A stretch of 64,000 nucleotides of DNA, taken from contig JBEKDA010000005.1 in the NCBI GenBank assembly GCA_050014595.1, positions 115,198-179,197 on the forward strand, read 5' to 3'. Below the pieces are notes generated by a model, which saw nothing but the letters and a program-made list of their open reading frames with translations, ran no database searches and was not told the origin of the DNA. Position 1 is the first letter of the stretch. The number at the start of each line of letters is the position of its first letter. Source of the DNA: PALSA-129 sp050014595. Lineage in GTDB: Bacteria > Acidobacteriota > Terriglobia > Bryobacterales > Bryobacteraceae. Shown here piece by piece: positions 1 through 6,486 of the stretch. The translations under genes and the position numbers were made by a program.

Positions 1-205
1 TCTTCACCGGCGCCGTGCTGGCCACGCTCTTCTTGGCCGTGCTCTTCTTGGTGCTTTTCTTGCTGTGCTTCGCGGTGCTCTTCTGGGTGGTGCTCCGAGT
101 AGCGGCGCTAGGCGAGCCCGCCGCGGCCGGAGCCGCTTTCGCCTGGGCGAACGTCAGAGGAACGGAAGCAACCGCTAGTGCGATCGCGAGTAATGTCGTT
201 TTCAT
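1..205 (-). CDS. secreted Lys/Ser/Thr/Ala-rich protein, partial
   Basis: The reading frame runs off the left edge of the window; 68 codons from the start are visible. The ATG is preceded by a purine-rich GGGAGAG ribosome-binding site. Residues 1 to about 20 form a signal peptide (Met-Lys-Thr-Thr, a hydrophobic core, then Phe-Ala-Gln as the likely cleavage site). The visible mature part is a low-complexity basic tail with repeated Lys-Lys-Ser-Thr blocks (KKST, AKKS). I do not recognise a family. Such tails occur in exported proteins that bind nucleic acid or the cell wall, but that is only a guess. The missing C-terminus could carry a domain. Confidence 0.6.
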   Translation of the reverse strand, partial: MKTTLLAIALAVASVPLTFAQAKAAPAAAGSPSAATRSTTQKSTAKHSKKSTKKSTAKKSVASTAPVK

Positions 206-396
206 TTTCTCTCTCCCTGCGGGCTCTGCCCGCCTACAGTTCCATACTGCGCCCGAACGCCCGCCAACACGATAGCCTGCGCAGGCTATGGCAGCGCACT
301 AATTCGGGTCTATGGTGGTTAATGTTTATTAGGGTTGCCGTTTAGCCCGCTTTCGGGATGGCCCCGGCCGGCCTGGCGCGCGATACTGTAATCGCA

Positions 397-1707
397 ATGC
401 TTCCGCGCCAGATCACCCACCAGAACATTTACCGGCTCCTGATTGGCGGGTTCAGCCTGGTGATCCTGATGCTTCTGGCCGCCGCCATCGTGGGCCTGCG
501 GAACATTCAATCCATTCAGGAAAACGCCTCCAGCCTGGTCCACGAACAGGACACCACCCGGCGCCTGGTGGACGAGCTCCGCTCGCGCGAGAAATCGCTC
601 GGCGAAGTCTTCTCAATCCTCGCCCGCGACCCCGATTCGGTGGACTACCCGGGCATTATGAGCCAGCTTGCCGACGCCGATCGCGACATCGAGCGCATCT
701 CCTCGGAAGGCGCCCACACGCCTCAAAGCGCCCTGTGGAGCAGCCTCCGGCAGACCTCCGCCGCTTTCTCCGGCGAGGCCCGCCGCATCCTTTCCGCCGA
801 GAACCCCACATCCTTCGCTTCCCTGGACCTTTTCCGCGACCACGAAGCTTTCACGGCCGTGGTCGCCCGCCTCATCGAATCCGACTACCGCAACGTCTCC
901 GCCGCCCAGGCGCAGATCGATCGCCGCTCTTCCCGCCTGCTGGAGATTTCCGCCCTGTTCGCTTCCGGCAGCGTGCTGCTGGCTCTCATCTTCGCCGCCC
1001 TGACCGTCCGCATGGCCTCGCAGTTGATCCGTGGCATGGAGTGGCAGGCCGCCGAACTGAGCCGCGTCTCCTGGCACATGCTGCAGGATCAGGAGGCCAC
1101 CGCGCGCCGCTTCTCGCACGAGCTGCATGACGAGCTGGGCCAGTCCCTCACCGCGGTCAAGACCAATCTCGCCGCGTTGCGCGCCGGCACGGGCGCTGAC
1201 GCCGCCCGCCTCGACGACTGCCTTCGCGTGGTGGACGAGTCCATCGGCAACGTCCGGCAGATGTCCCAGCTCCTCCGCCCCACCATCCTCGACGATTTCG
1301 GCCTGGACGCCGGGCTGCGCTGGCTCTGTGAAGGGTTCGCCGCGCGCACCGGCATCGCAGTCGATTGCGTCTCCACCTTCACCGGCCGCCTTCCCGACGA
1401 AACCGAAACCCACCTCTTCCGGATCGCGCAGGAAGCTCTCACCAACGTCGCCCGCCATTCCGGCGCCCATCATGTGGAAGTCCGCCTGGCCCCTTCCGAC
1501 CACCACATCCGCCTCACCATTCAGGATGACGGCCGCGGGCTGCCGCAAGCCCCTTCCCCAGCGGCCTCCGCGCCCGATCGCAGACCCGGCCCGCTGGGGC
1601 TGATCGGAATGCGCGCCCGCGCCCGCAGCGCCGGTGGCGACGCCACGGTTCGCTCCCGTCCGGACCAGGGTGTTCTAATTGATGTGCAGGTCCCTCTGAC
1701 GCGATGA
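397..1707 (+). CDS. NarL-type membrane sensor histidine kinase
   Basis: This is a membrane sensor kinase of the HisKA_3 (NarX/LiaS/DegS) group that should autophosphorylate on His and pass the phosphate to the regulator encoded next. It has a transmembrane helix at about residues 14-35, a periplasmic region of about 145 residues, and a second helix at about 185-205. A dimerisation box follows with RFSHELHDELGQ, where the His of ELHD (about residue 244) is the phosphoacceptor. The HATPase domain shows the N box (QEALTNVARH), DDGRGLP and a glycine-rich G2 region (GLIGMRARA). No known sensor domain is recognised in the periplasmic loop. An upstream in-frame ATG at 358 would add 13 residues; neither start has a clear ribosome-binding site. 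The stop overlaps the next start by 4 bases, so the pair is translationally coupled. Confidence 0.9.
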   Translation: MLPRQITHQNIYRLLIGGFSLVILMLLAAAIVGLRNIQSIQENASSLVHEQDTTRRLVDELRSREKSLGEVFSILARDPDSVDYPGIMSQLADADRDIERISSEGAHTPQSALWSSLRQTSAAFSGEARRILSAENPTSFASLDLFRDHEAFTAVVARLIESDYRNVSAAQAQIDRRSSRLLEISALFASGSVLLALIFAALTVRMASQLIRGMEWQAAELSRVSWHMLQDQEATARRFSHELHDELGQSLTAVKTNLAALRAGTGADAARLDDCLRVVDESIGNVRQMSQLLRPTILDDFGLDAGLRWLCEGFAARTGIAVDCVSTFTGRLPDETETHLFRIAQEALTNVARHSGAHHVEVRLAPSDHHIRLTIQDDGRGLPQAPSPAASAPDRRPGPLGLIGMRARARSAGGDATVRSRPDQGVLIDVQVPLTR

Positions 1708-2339
1708 AACGCATTCGCATCCTGTTGGCTGACGATCACGCCGTGGTGCGCCACGGCTTCAAGATGATCCTCAGCGCCCAGCCCGACATGGAAATCGTCG
1801 GCGAAGCCGGCAACGGCCGGGAAGCCGTCGATCTGGCGGCCGACCTGCGCCCGGACGTCGTCGTCATGGATGTCGCCATGCCGGAGCTCAACGGCATCGA
1901 AGCCACGCGGCGTCTCACTGCCGCCAATCCACATGCGCGGGTGATTGCCCTCAGCATGCACAAGGATTCCGTCTATGTCCGCGAGATCCTGCGGGCCGGG
2001 GCGCGCGGTTATCTGCTCAAGGATTCGGGCCCCGCCGACCTGGTCGCCGCCGTCCGGGCGATCGCCTCCGGAGAAGGCTATCTGAGCCCGGCAGTCTCCG
2101 ACGCCGTGCTCAACGACTACCGCAAGCACGTCACCGATCCCATCGATCTGCTGAGCAGCCGGGAGCGCGAAGTCCTCCAGATGCTGGCCGAAGGCAAGAC
2201 CAACAAAGAGATCGCCGTGGTCCTCAACCTGAGTGTCTACACAGTCGACGCCCACCGCGGACGCATCATGGAAAAGCTGAACCTGCACAGCATCAACGAG
2301 CTGGTGCGATTTGCGGTGAGGAATGGGCTGGTGGACTAG
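1704..2339 (+). CDS. NarL/FixJ-family response regulator
   Basis: This is a DNA-binding response regulator of 211 residues. The N-terminal receiver domain has the acidic pair D10/D11, the phospho-acceptor D56 in VVVMDVAMP, the conserved Thr/Ser region and a Lys in YLLKDSG. The C-terminal LuxR-type helix-turn-helix starts at about residue 148 with LSSREREVLQMLAEGKTNKEI and continues through YTVDAHR. It overlaps the kinase gene by 4 bases (ATGA), and kinase plus regulator form a complete two-component system. The signal and target genes cannot be told from the sequence. Confidence 0.93.
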   Translation: MKRIRILLADDHAVVRHGFKMILSAQPDMEIVGEAGNGREAVDLAADLRPDVVVMDVAMPELNGIEATRRLTAANPHARVIALSMHKDSVYVREILRAGARGYLLKDSGPADLVAAVRAIASGEGYLSPAVSDAVLNDYRKHVTDPIDLLSSREREVLQMLAEGKTNKEIAVVLNLSVYTVDAHRGRIMEKLNLHSINELVRFAVRNGLVD

Positions 2340-2368
2340 GGCCAATCCCGTTCATTTGAGTTGAGTGG

Positions 2369-2396
2369 GACAGGCCATCGCTTTTTGTGGCCTGTC
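2369..2396 (+). terminator. hairpin after the two-component operon
   Basis: A perfect 9-bp inverted repeat, GACAGGCCA and TGGCCTGTC, with a 10-base loop lies 30 bases after the regulator stop. There is no T-tract after it, so it is either a weak intrinsic terminator or a transcript-stabilising stem. Confidence 0.4.
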
Positions 2397-2460
2397 ATTG
2401 CCTCGCTGAAGCGCGGGCAATTAACAGACGACACAGACCGATCGTCCGTCCCACTGGAAT

Positions 2461-2486
2461 GTGTATAATTTAGTTGTAGAGTACAC
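2461..2486 (+). promoter_or_regulatory. vapBC promoter and likely autoregulatory operator
   Basis: A consensus -10 box TATAAT (2464-2469) lies inside an inverted repeat, GTGTA at 2461-2465 and TACAC at 2482-2486, immediately upstream of the antitoxin start. VapB-VapC complexes normally repress their own promoter by binding such a palindrome, so this is a plausible operator. No good -35 box is visible. Confidence 0.5.
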
Positions 2487-2490
2487 ATCC

Positions 2491-2685
2491 ATGCGGACGA
2501 ACATCGTGATTGACGACAAACTGATGCGGGACGCGCTTCGCGCAACCGGCATGAAGACCAAGCGCGCGGCCGTTGAATCCGGTCTGCGGACCTTGCTGCG
2601 CCTGAGCAGACAGGCGAAAATCCGGCGGCTCCGCGGCAAAGTGGACTGGCAGGGCGATCTGAACGCGATGAGGAGCGACCATTGA
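2491..2685 (+). CDS. vapB: VapB-type antitoxin
   Basis: This 64-residue protein begins MRTNIVIDDKL, the beta-strand opening typical of the type II VapB family with a ribbon-helix-helix domain, followed by helices around TKRAAVESGLRTLLRL. The C-terminal part (LRGKVDWQGDLNAMR) is the usual toxin-binding tail. The start at 2491 is preferred over an in-frame ATG at 2461 because the longer form would place coding sequence over the -10 box and palindrome. The stop overlaps the toxin start. It should neutralise the PIN toxin encoded next and repress the operon. Confidence 0.85.
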   Translation: MRTNIVIDDKLMRDALRATGMKTKRAAVESGLRTLLRLSRQAKIRRLRGKVDWQGDLNAMRSDH

Positions 2686-3074
2686 TTCTGGTCGATTCCA
2701 GCGTGTGGATCGACTACTTCAAGGGAACCATCACGCCTCAGACCGAAGCGCTCGACAGGCTGCTTGGCAACGAGCCTTTGGCCATTGGCGACTTGATCCT
2801 GACCGAAGTCCTGCAGGGCTTCGACGACGAGCGGGACTTCAACCAAGCCAGGAAAATGCTGACTTCGCTGACGGTGGTAGAGTTGGGCGGACGGGAAATC
2901 GCGATTCAAGCGGCGAAAAACTTCCGGGCGCTGCGCTCGCTCGGCGTGACCGTTCGCCAGACCATCGATACAGTGATTGCTACCCGCTGCATCGAGAGCG
3001 GGTATGACTTGCTGCACAACGACAGGGATTTCGATCCGTTCGCCGAGCATCTCGGCCTGCACGTGGTGGTCTGA
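2682..3074 (+). CDS. vapC: VapC-type PIN-domain toxin
   Basis: This is a PIN-domain ribonuclease of 130 residues, the usual VapC length. The four acidic positions expected for Mg-dependent RNA cleavage are present: D5 in LVDSSVW, E42 in LTEVLQG, D96 in IDTVIA, and D114/D116 in HNDRDFD. The gene starts with TTG at 2682, overlapping the antitoxin stop by 4 bases, so the pair is coupled. It looks intact. Known VapC toxins cut initiator tRNA or rRNA; the target here cannot be inferred. Confidence 0.9.
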   Translation: MILVDSSVWIDYFKGTITPQTEALDRLLGNEPLAIGDLILTEVLQGFDDERDFNQARKMLTSLTVVELGGREIAIQAAKNFRALRSLGVTVRQTIDTVIATRCIESGYDLLHNDRDFDPFAEHLGLHVVV

Positions 3075-3219
3075 CAAGACGCTGGTCCGGCAGGCCCTCG
3101 ATCAACACTATCTGGCACGACGCGCAAGGCAGCCGCAGCCGGCGTCCTAACCGCGACCGGCGCGAAAAGCGCGCGCAACCCCGCCCGCTCTTTTGGCTAT
3201 CATATCAGCAGGTCTTTCC

Positions 3220-3558
3220 ATGAAGCATGTTTTACGGCGCCACGCGCTTTTCTTGTGGTTGGGAGTCGCCGTCGCCTTCGGGCTGCCGCAGGCCGCGGGG
3301 CCGCGGCCGCCGGGTGCCGACCCGGATACCCAGGATCATGATGTCAAGCTGCCCAATGGCAAATCGCAACGCGACGAAATCCTCAAGTCGGAGCACGAGG
3401 AGAATCTCAAGGATGCGGCCCGCCTGGTGGAACTGTCGCAGGATCTCAAGGCCGATCTCGAAAAGAACGATACCTTCGTTCTTTCCATGGGCACAATCAA
3501 GAAAACGGATGATATCGAAAAACTGGTCAAGAAGATCCGCGCTCGTATGCGGCATTAG
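3220..3558 (+). CDS. small exported protein of unknown function
   Basis: This is a 112-residue protein beginning MKHVLRRHALFLWLG. It has a hydrophobic signal segment to about residue 26 and then a charged, mostly helical region (KSEHEENLKDAARLVEL to DDIEKLVKKIRARMRH) that looks like a coiled coil. An in-frame start at 3193 would add nine residues, but 3220 gives the better signal peptide. I do not recognise the family; helical periplasmic proteins of this kind are common in Acidobacteria. It overlaps the next gene by 50 bases. Confidence 0.7.
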   Translation: MKHVLRRHALFLWLGVAVAFGLPQAAGPRPPGADPDTQDHDVKLPNGKSQRDEILKSEHEENLKDAARLVELSQDLKADLEKNDTFVLSMGTIKKTDDIEKLVKKIRARMRH

Positions 3559-4708
3559 CCTGCTGGCCTGCGCGCTCGCGGCGGCCCAGACCGTACCGGC
3601 TCAGACCAAGACGCCGGCCATCGCGTTGATCGACGCCGCCGACGCCGCGCAATGGCAGACTTGGACGAAAAGCGTGGGCTGGCAGGTGGTCACGGCGGCC
3701 AGTACGCCCGACGCGAATATCGATGCGCGGGCGCAAGCGCTGGCCGCCGCCGTCGCCGATGCCTTGAAGAACGGCTCCGTCGACCCCGCGCGCGTTTATC
3801 TGGCCGGCCGCAATGAATCCGCCGCCGCCGTCTTCTACACCATTGCCAGGATTCCAGACCGCTGGGCCGCGGGAGTGGCGCTGGGCGGTTCACCCAAAGC
3901 CGCACTCGAAACCAACCGGGTCTTCTCCGCCAACTTCACCAATGCGCCGGTCCTCTGGGCCTCCAGCGGCCCCGACGACGAAGCTCTCGCCCAGAAGCTG
4001 AAAACCGCCGGGCTCAACCTGGAATGGCGTTCCGCCAACGGTCTCACCAACGGCGCCATCCTGCAGTGGCTCTCCACTCACACGCGCGACGAATTCCCGC
4101 TGAACATCGACTGCGAGACCAACTCACCCGCCTTCGCCAGTTGCTATTGGATTCAGATGACCAAGTTCGACGCCGGCGAGCGCAACGACGTGCTGCCGCT
4201 TTCGGTGGTGGCCGGCGAATCCGCGGCCGCGCTCGATCTGGGGGGCTTCGGCTACCATGTGGCGGACCCCGGCCCCGGCGTGCCGGTCGTCTTCCTGCCC
4301 CAAAAGTACGCTGGACCGCTGCGCATCGGCGACCGGATCGTGGCGCTGGACGGCAAGCCCATCGACAACCCGCACCAGTACCTGGAGATGCTCGCGCGAG
4401 TCACGGAATCGAAGCCCGCCGTGGTGATGGTGGAACGCGGCAAAGAGCGCATCCGCGTCGAAACCCGCGTGGTGGTGCCGCGCCGCGATCCGGTGGTGAC
4501 CGCGCGGGTGCAGGCACGCTACCTGCCCGAATACCGCCAGATCGAAATCATCAGCCGCGCGGCGACCGAAATGCGCGTCACGCTTCCGCGGGATTGGGTG
4601 CCCGCCGACCTGTTCTGGAATGGCCTCTCGCTCCAAGGCATCAAAACCGCCGGCTGTTATCTGCTCAAACTCGACAAGGAACTCTTGCATGCCGGCCCCT
4701 GCCCGTAA
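3509..4708 (+). CDS. exported alpha/beta-hydrolase-like protein with PDZ domain
   Basis: I place the start at ATG 3509, inside the end of the preceding gene, because it gives a good signal peptide: MISKNWSRRS, a hydrophobic core, and ALAAAQ as the cleavage site. The mature protein begins with an esterase-like alpha/beta-hydrolase region containing DPARVYLAGRNESAAAV, which matches the nucleophile elbow of PHB-depolymerase-type esterases. The usual G-x-S-x-G is degraded to G-R-N-E-S-A, so catalysis is doubtful. A PDZ domain follows at about residues 240-320 (PLRIGDRIVALDGKPIDN). The last 80 residues are unassigned. The frame stays open upstream of 3509, but there it runs antiphase to the 3220 gene and is not protein-like. 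The next gene overlaps its end by 20 bases. Confidence 0.75.
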   Translation: MISKNWSRRSALVCGISLLACALAAAQTVPAQTKTPAIALIDAADAAQWQTWTKSVGWQVVTAASTPDANIDARAQALAAAVADALKNGSVDPARVYLAGRNESAAAVFYTIARIPDRWAAGVALGGSPKAALETNRVFSANFTNAPVLWASSGPDDEALAQKLKTAGLNLEWRSANGLTNGAILQWLSTHTRDEFPLNIDCETNSPAFASCYWIQMTKFDAGERNDVLPLSVVAGESAAALDLGGFGYHVADPGPGVPVVFLPQKYAGPLRIGDRIVALDGKPIDNPHQYLEMLARVTESKPAVVMVERGKERIRVETRVVVPRRDPVVTARVQARYLPEYRQIEIISRAATEMRVTLPRDWVPADLFWNGLSLQGIKTAGCYLLKLDKELLHAGPCP

Positions 4709-5075
4709 ACCGCGCCGGCTCACGGCGCGCGAAGCGGCGCGCCGCCTGATGCGCGCGCCCAAGAGCGCCCAGCGCGACGCCGCCATCCGCAGAACCATCC
4801 GCCAGATTCCCAAAGGCAAGGTCGCCACGTATTCGCAGGTAGCGGCCGCCGCCGGCTACCCGCTGTATCACCGGCAGGTGGCCCAGTTGTTGCGCGGAGC
4901 GGGCAATTCCCTGCCCTGGCAGCGCGTGGTGGGCGCCGGCGGCGAAATCAAACTCAAGTACGAAGCCGGCCTCGAACAGCGCACGCGGCTTGAAATGGAA
5001 GGCGTACGGTTCCGCGGCAAGCGCATCGACATGGCCGAACACCAGCACCGTTTCCGTCCGTGGGAGTTCGAATAA
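4689..5075 (+). CDS. alkyltransferase-like (ATL) DNA-binding protein
   Basis: This 128-residue protein matches the C-terminal DNA-binding domain of O6-methylguanine-DNA methyltransferase: IRQIPKGKVATYSQVAAAAGYP, then LLRGAGNSLPWQRVVGAGG. In true methyltransferases the active-site motif is PCHR; here it is PWQR, with Trp in place of the acceptor Cys. That substitution defines the ATL proteins, which bind and flip alkylated guanine and recruit nucleotide-excision repair instead of repairing directly. The start at 4689 overlaps the upstream gene by 20 bases and gives an N-terminal basic extension. It lies in a tightly packed run of genes, but the neighbours do not suggest a shared function. Confidence 0.88.
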   Translation: MPAPARKPRRLTAREAARRLMRAPKSAQRDAAIRRTIRQIPKGKVATYSQVAAAAGYPLYHRQVAQLLRGAGNSLPWQRVVGAGGEIKLKYEAGLEQRTRLEMEGVRFRGKRIDMAEHQHRFRPWEFE

Positions 5076-5079
5076 CCCG

Positions 5080-5232
5080 ATGAAGCCACGCTTCTTCAAG
5101 GCCATGGGCACCTACGCCGTTCTGGCCATACTGGCCGCCTTCACCCTGGACGGCTTGATCCGCACCGCCGTCTGGATCTTCCTCGCGGGACTGGCCGTCA
5201 AGACGTATATCGCTTACAAGGCCGGCTGGTAG
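5080..5232 (+). CDS. small membrane protein, 50 residues
   Basis: The ATG lies five bases after the ATL stop. The product begins MKPRFFKAMGTYAVLAILA and has two closely spaced hydrophobic stretches (about 9-25 and 28-45), ending YIAYKAGW. This is a plausible small inner-membrane protein, perhaps one hairpin. No family is recognised. A longer frame from 4990 runs inside the ATL gene and is not credible. Confidence 0.6.
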   Translation: MKPRFFKAMGTYAVLAILAAFTLDGLIRTAVWIFLAGLAVKTYIAYKAGW

Positions 5233-5325
5233 AGCGGAGGAATCGGCAATGACCGCAAGAGCGCGACCAGGGGGTCGCGCGCGGACGAGGGCGTCCGCCC
5301 CCCTTTCCTGTTTGAACCAGCCGCG

Positions 5326-5351
5326 CGTTCCATTCCGGAACACGTTCCATT
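5326..5351. promoter_or_regulatory. candidate activator-binding repeats upstream of the sigma-54 promoter
   Basis: CGTTCCATT occurs twice (5326-5334 and 5343-5351), with the palindrome TTCCGGAA at 5333-5340 between them. The cluster sits about 60-85 bases upstream of the -24 element, a normal place for binding sites of a bacterial enhancer-binding protein. The function is inferred from position and symmetry only. Confidence 0.4.
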
Positions 5352-5411
5352 GTGGAGCGCTTGCGGGTTTCAATCACTATTGATAACAGGACCTTTATAC
5401 CTCATTAATAC

Positions 5412-5428
5412 TTGGCACTAAGGTTGCA
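5412..5428 (+). promoter_or_regulatory. sigma-54 (-24/-12) promoter
   Basis: TTGGCAC at 5412-5418 and TTGCA at 5424-5428 give a GG and a GC separated by exactly 10 bases. This matches the RpoN consensus TGGCAC-N5-TTGCA at every conserved position. Transcription should start near 5439, leaving a leader of about 55 bases before the sigma-factor ATG at 5493. Confidence 0.75.
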
Positions 5429-5492
5429 CCCCTAAGGTTGTTCGGCCGGTTGAGCCGAGTCCGAACAGAAATCCAAAAAAAGGACGGAAACC

Positions 5493-6251
5493 ATGCGGGT
5501 GCCAAGTGTGTCTCTACGCCGGAAAGCCAAGATTTCCCTGGAAGAGCGCGATCAGATCGTCATCGAGCACCTTCCCCTGGTCAAGGCCATCGCGATTCGA
5601 GTGCATGAGAACCTTCCCGTGCACGTGGATTTGGACGACCTCATCCACGCCGGCGTCCTGGGCCTGTTCGACGCGGTAGCCAAGTTTGACGCCACCAAGA
5701 ACGTGGTGTTCCACAGCTACGCCAAGCACCGCATCAAGGGCGCCATCCTCGACAGCCTACGGCAGCTCGATTGGGCATCGCGCGATCTCCGCAAGCGTCA
5801 GAAGCAGGTGGATGCCGTCACGCACGACCTCTCGGTCCGGCTGGGACGCAACCCGACGGAATCCGAGGTCGCCAAGGAGCTCGGCGTGACCGTGGACCGC
5901 TGGCGCCGTATGCTGGTGGAACTCCGCAACGTGGGTCTGGTTTCCTCCACGGTGCATCCCGAACAGGACCGCGACCGCGTCATGGAGTTCCCCGCCACGC
6001 CGGAATTCCAGCCCGACCGCATGTGCGAACACCGCCAGTTGCAGTCGACCCTGGCGCGAGCCATCGGCACTTTGCCGGAGCGCTACCAGAAAGTCGTATT
6101 CCTTTACTACACAAACGAAATGACTATGAAGGAGATCGGCGACCTGCTGGGCGTCAACGAAAGCCGCATTTCGCAGATCCACAAGACGGCGCTGAAGAAG
6201 ATGGCGGTGGTGCTGCAGTCCGAGGGGATCCACTCGGCGGAAGCCATTTAA
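5493..6251 (+). CDS. FliA/WhiG-type RNA polymerase sigma factor
   Basis: This is a group 3 sigma factor of 252 residues. Region 2 shows LVKAIAIRVHENLP, DLDDLIHAGVLGL and the -10-recognition helix FHSYAKHRIKGAILDSLRQLDW. Region 3 carries GRNPTESEVAKELGV. Region 4 has the helix-turn-helix TMKEIGDLLGVNESRISQIHKTAL. The ATG has AAAAGGACGG upstream. Homologues control flagellar, sporulation or stress regulons, but no flagellar or chemotaxis gene is in the window, so I do not assign the name fliA. The sigma-54 promoter upstream suggests it is itself under RpoN control, which would make a sigma cascade. Confidence 0.92.
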   Translation: MRVPSVSLRRKAKISLEERDQIVIEHLPLVKAIAIRVHENLPVHVDLDDLIHAGVLGLFDAVAKFDATKNVVFHSYAKHRIKGAILDSLRQLDWASRDLRKRQKQVDAVTHDLSVRLGRNPTESEVAKELGVTVDRWRRMLVELRNVGLVSSTVHPEQDRDRVMEFPATPEFQPDRMCEHRQLQSTLARAIGTLPERYQKVVFLYYTNEMTMKEIGDLLGVNESRISQIHKTALKKMAVVLQSEGIHSAEAI

Positions 6252-6279
6252 GGCGCAGGGTTGACAGGGGCGAAAAACC

Positions 6280-6470
6280 GTGGAGCAGGCTTTCTAGCCT
6301 GCAACGCCGACATTCTTGTCGGCGTTACGTCGGCTGGAAAGCCGACGTTGCGGGCCGGAGGCCCGCTCCACACTTTTTCATGAAATTTCGCGGGCCGCAG
6401 GCCCACTGCAACAGACGAAAGCGTCCCACCTTGGTGCGCAAGGGTGGGGCAGGCGCTTTCGCCTGCCAAC
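6280..6470. repeat. dispersed palindromic intergenic repeats (family B)
   Basis: From 6280 to 6373 an element opens with GTGGAGC and closes with GCTCCAC and contains nested stems (GCCGAC/GTCGGC, GGGCC/GGCCC). Two shorter relatives follow: GCGGGCCGCAGGCCC near 6393, and GTGGGGCAGGCGCTTTCGCCTGCC near 6443. The left half of the first element recurs nearly unchanged at 60327-60374. The region separates the convergent sigma-factor and TPR genes and contains no gene. Confidence 0.7.
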
Positions 6471-6486
6471 CGATTTTTTCACGGCT

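Noticed and set aside
15..275. 86-codon hydrophobic plus-strand frame
   Set aside because: It is the complement of the KKST tract (Lys/Ser codons read as Phe/Leu/Val). The minus strand has a signal peptide and ribosome-binding site.
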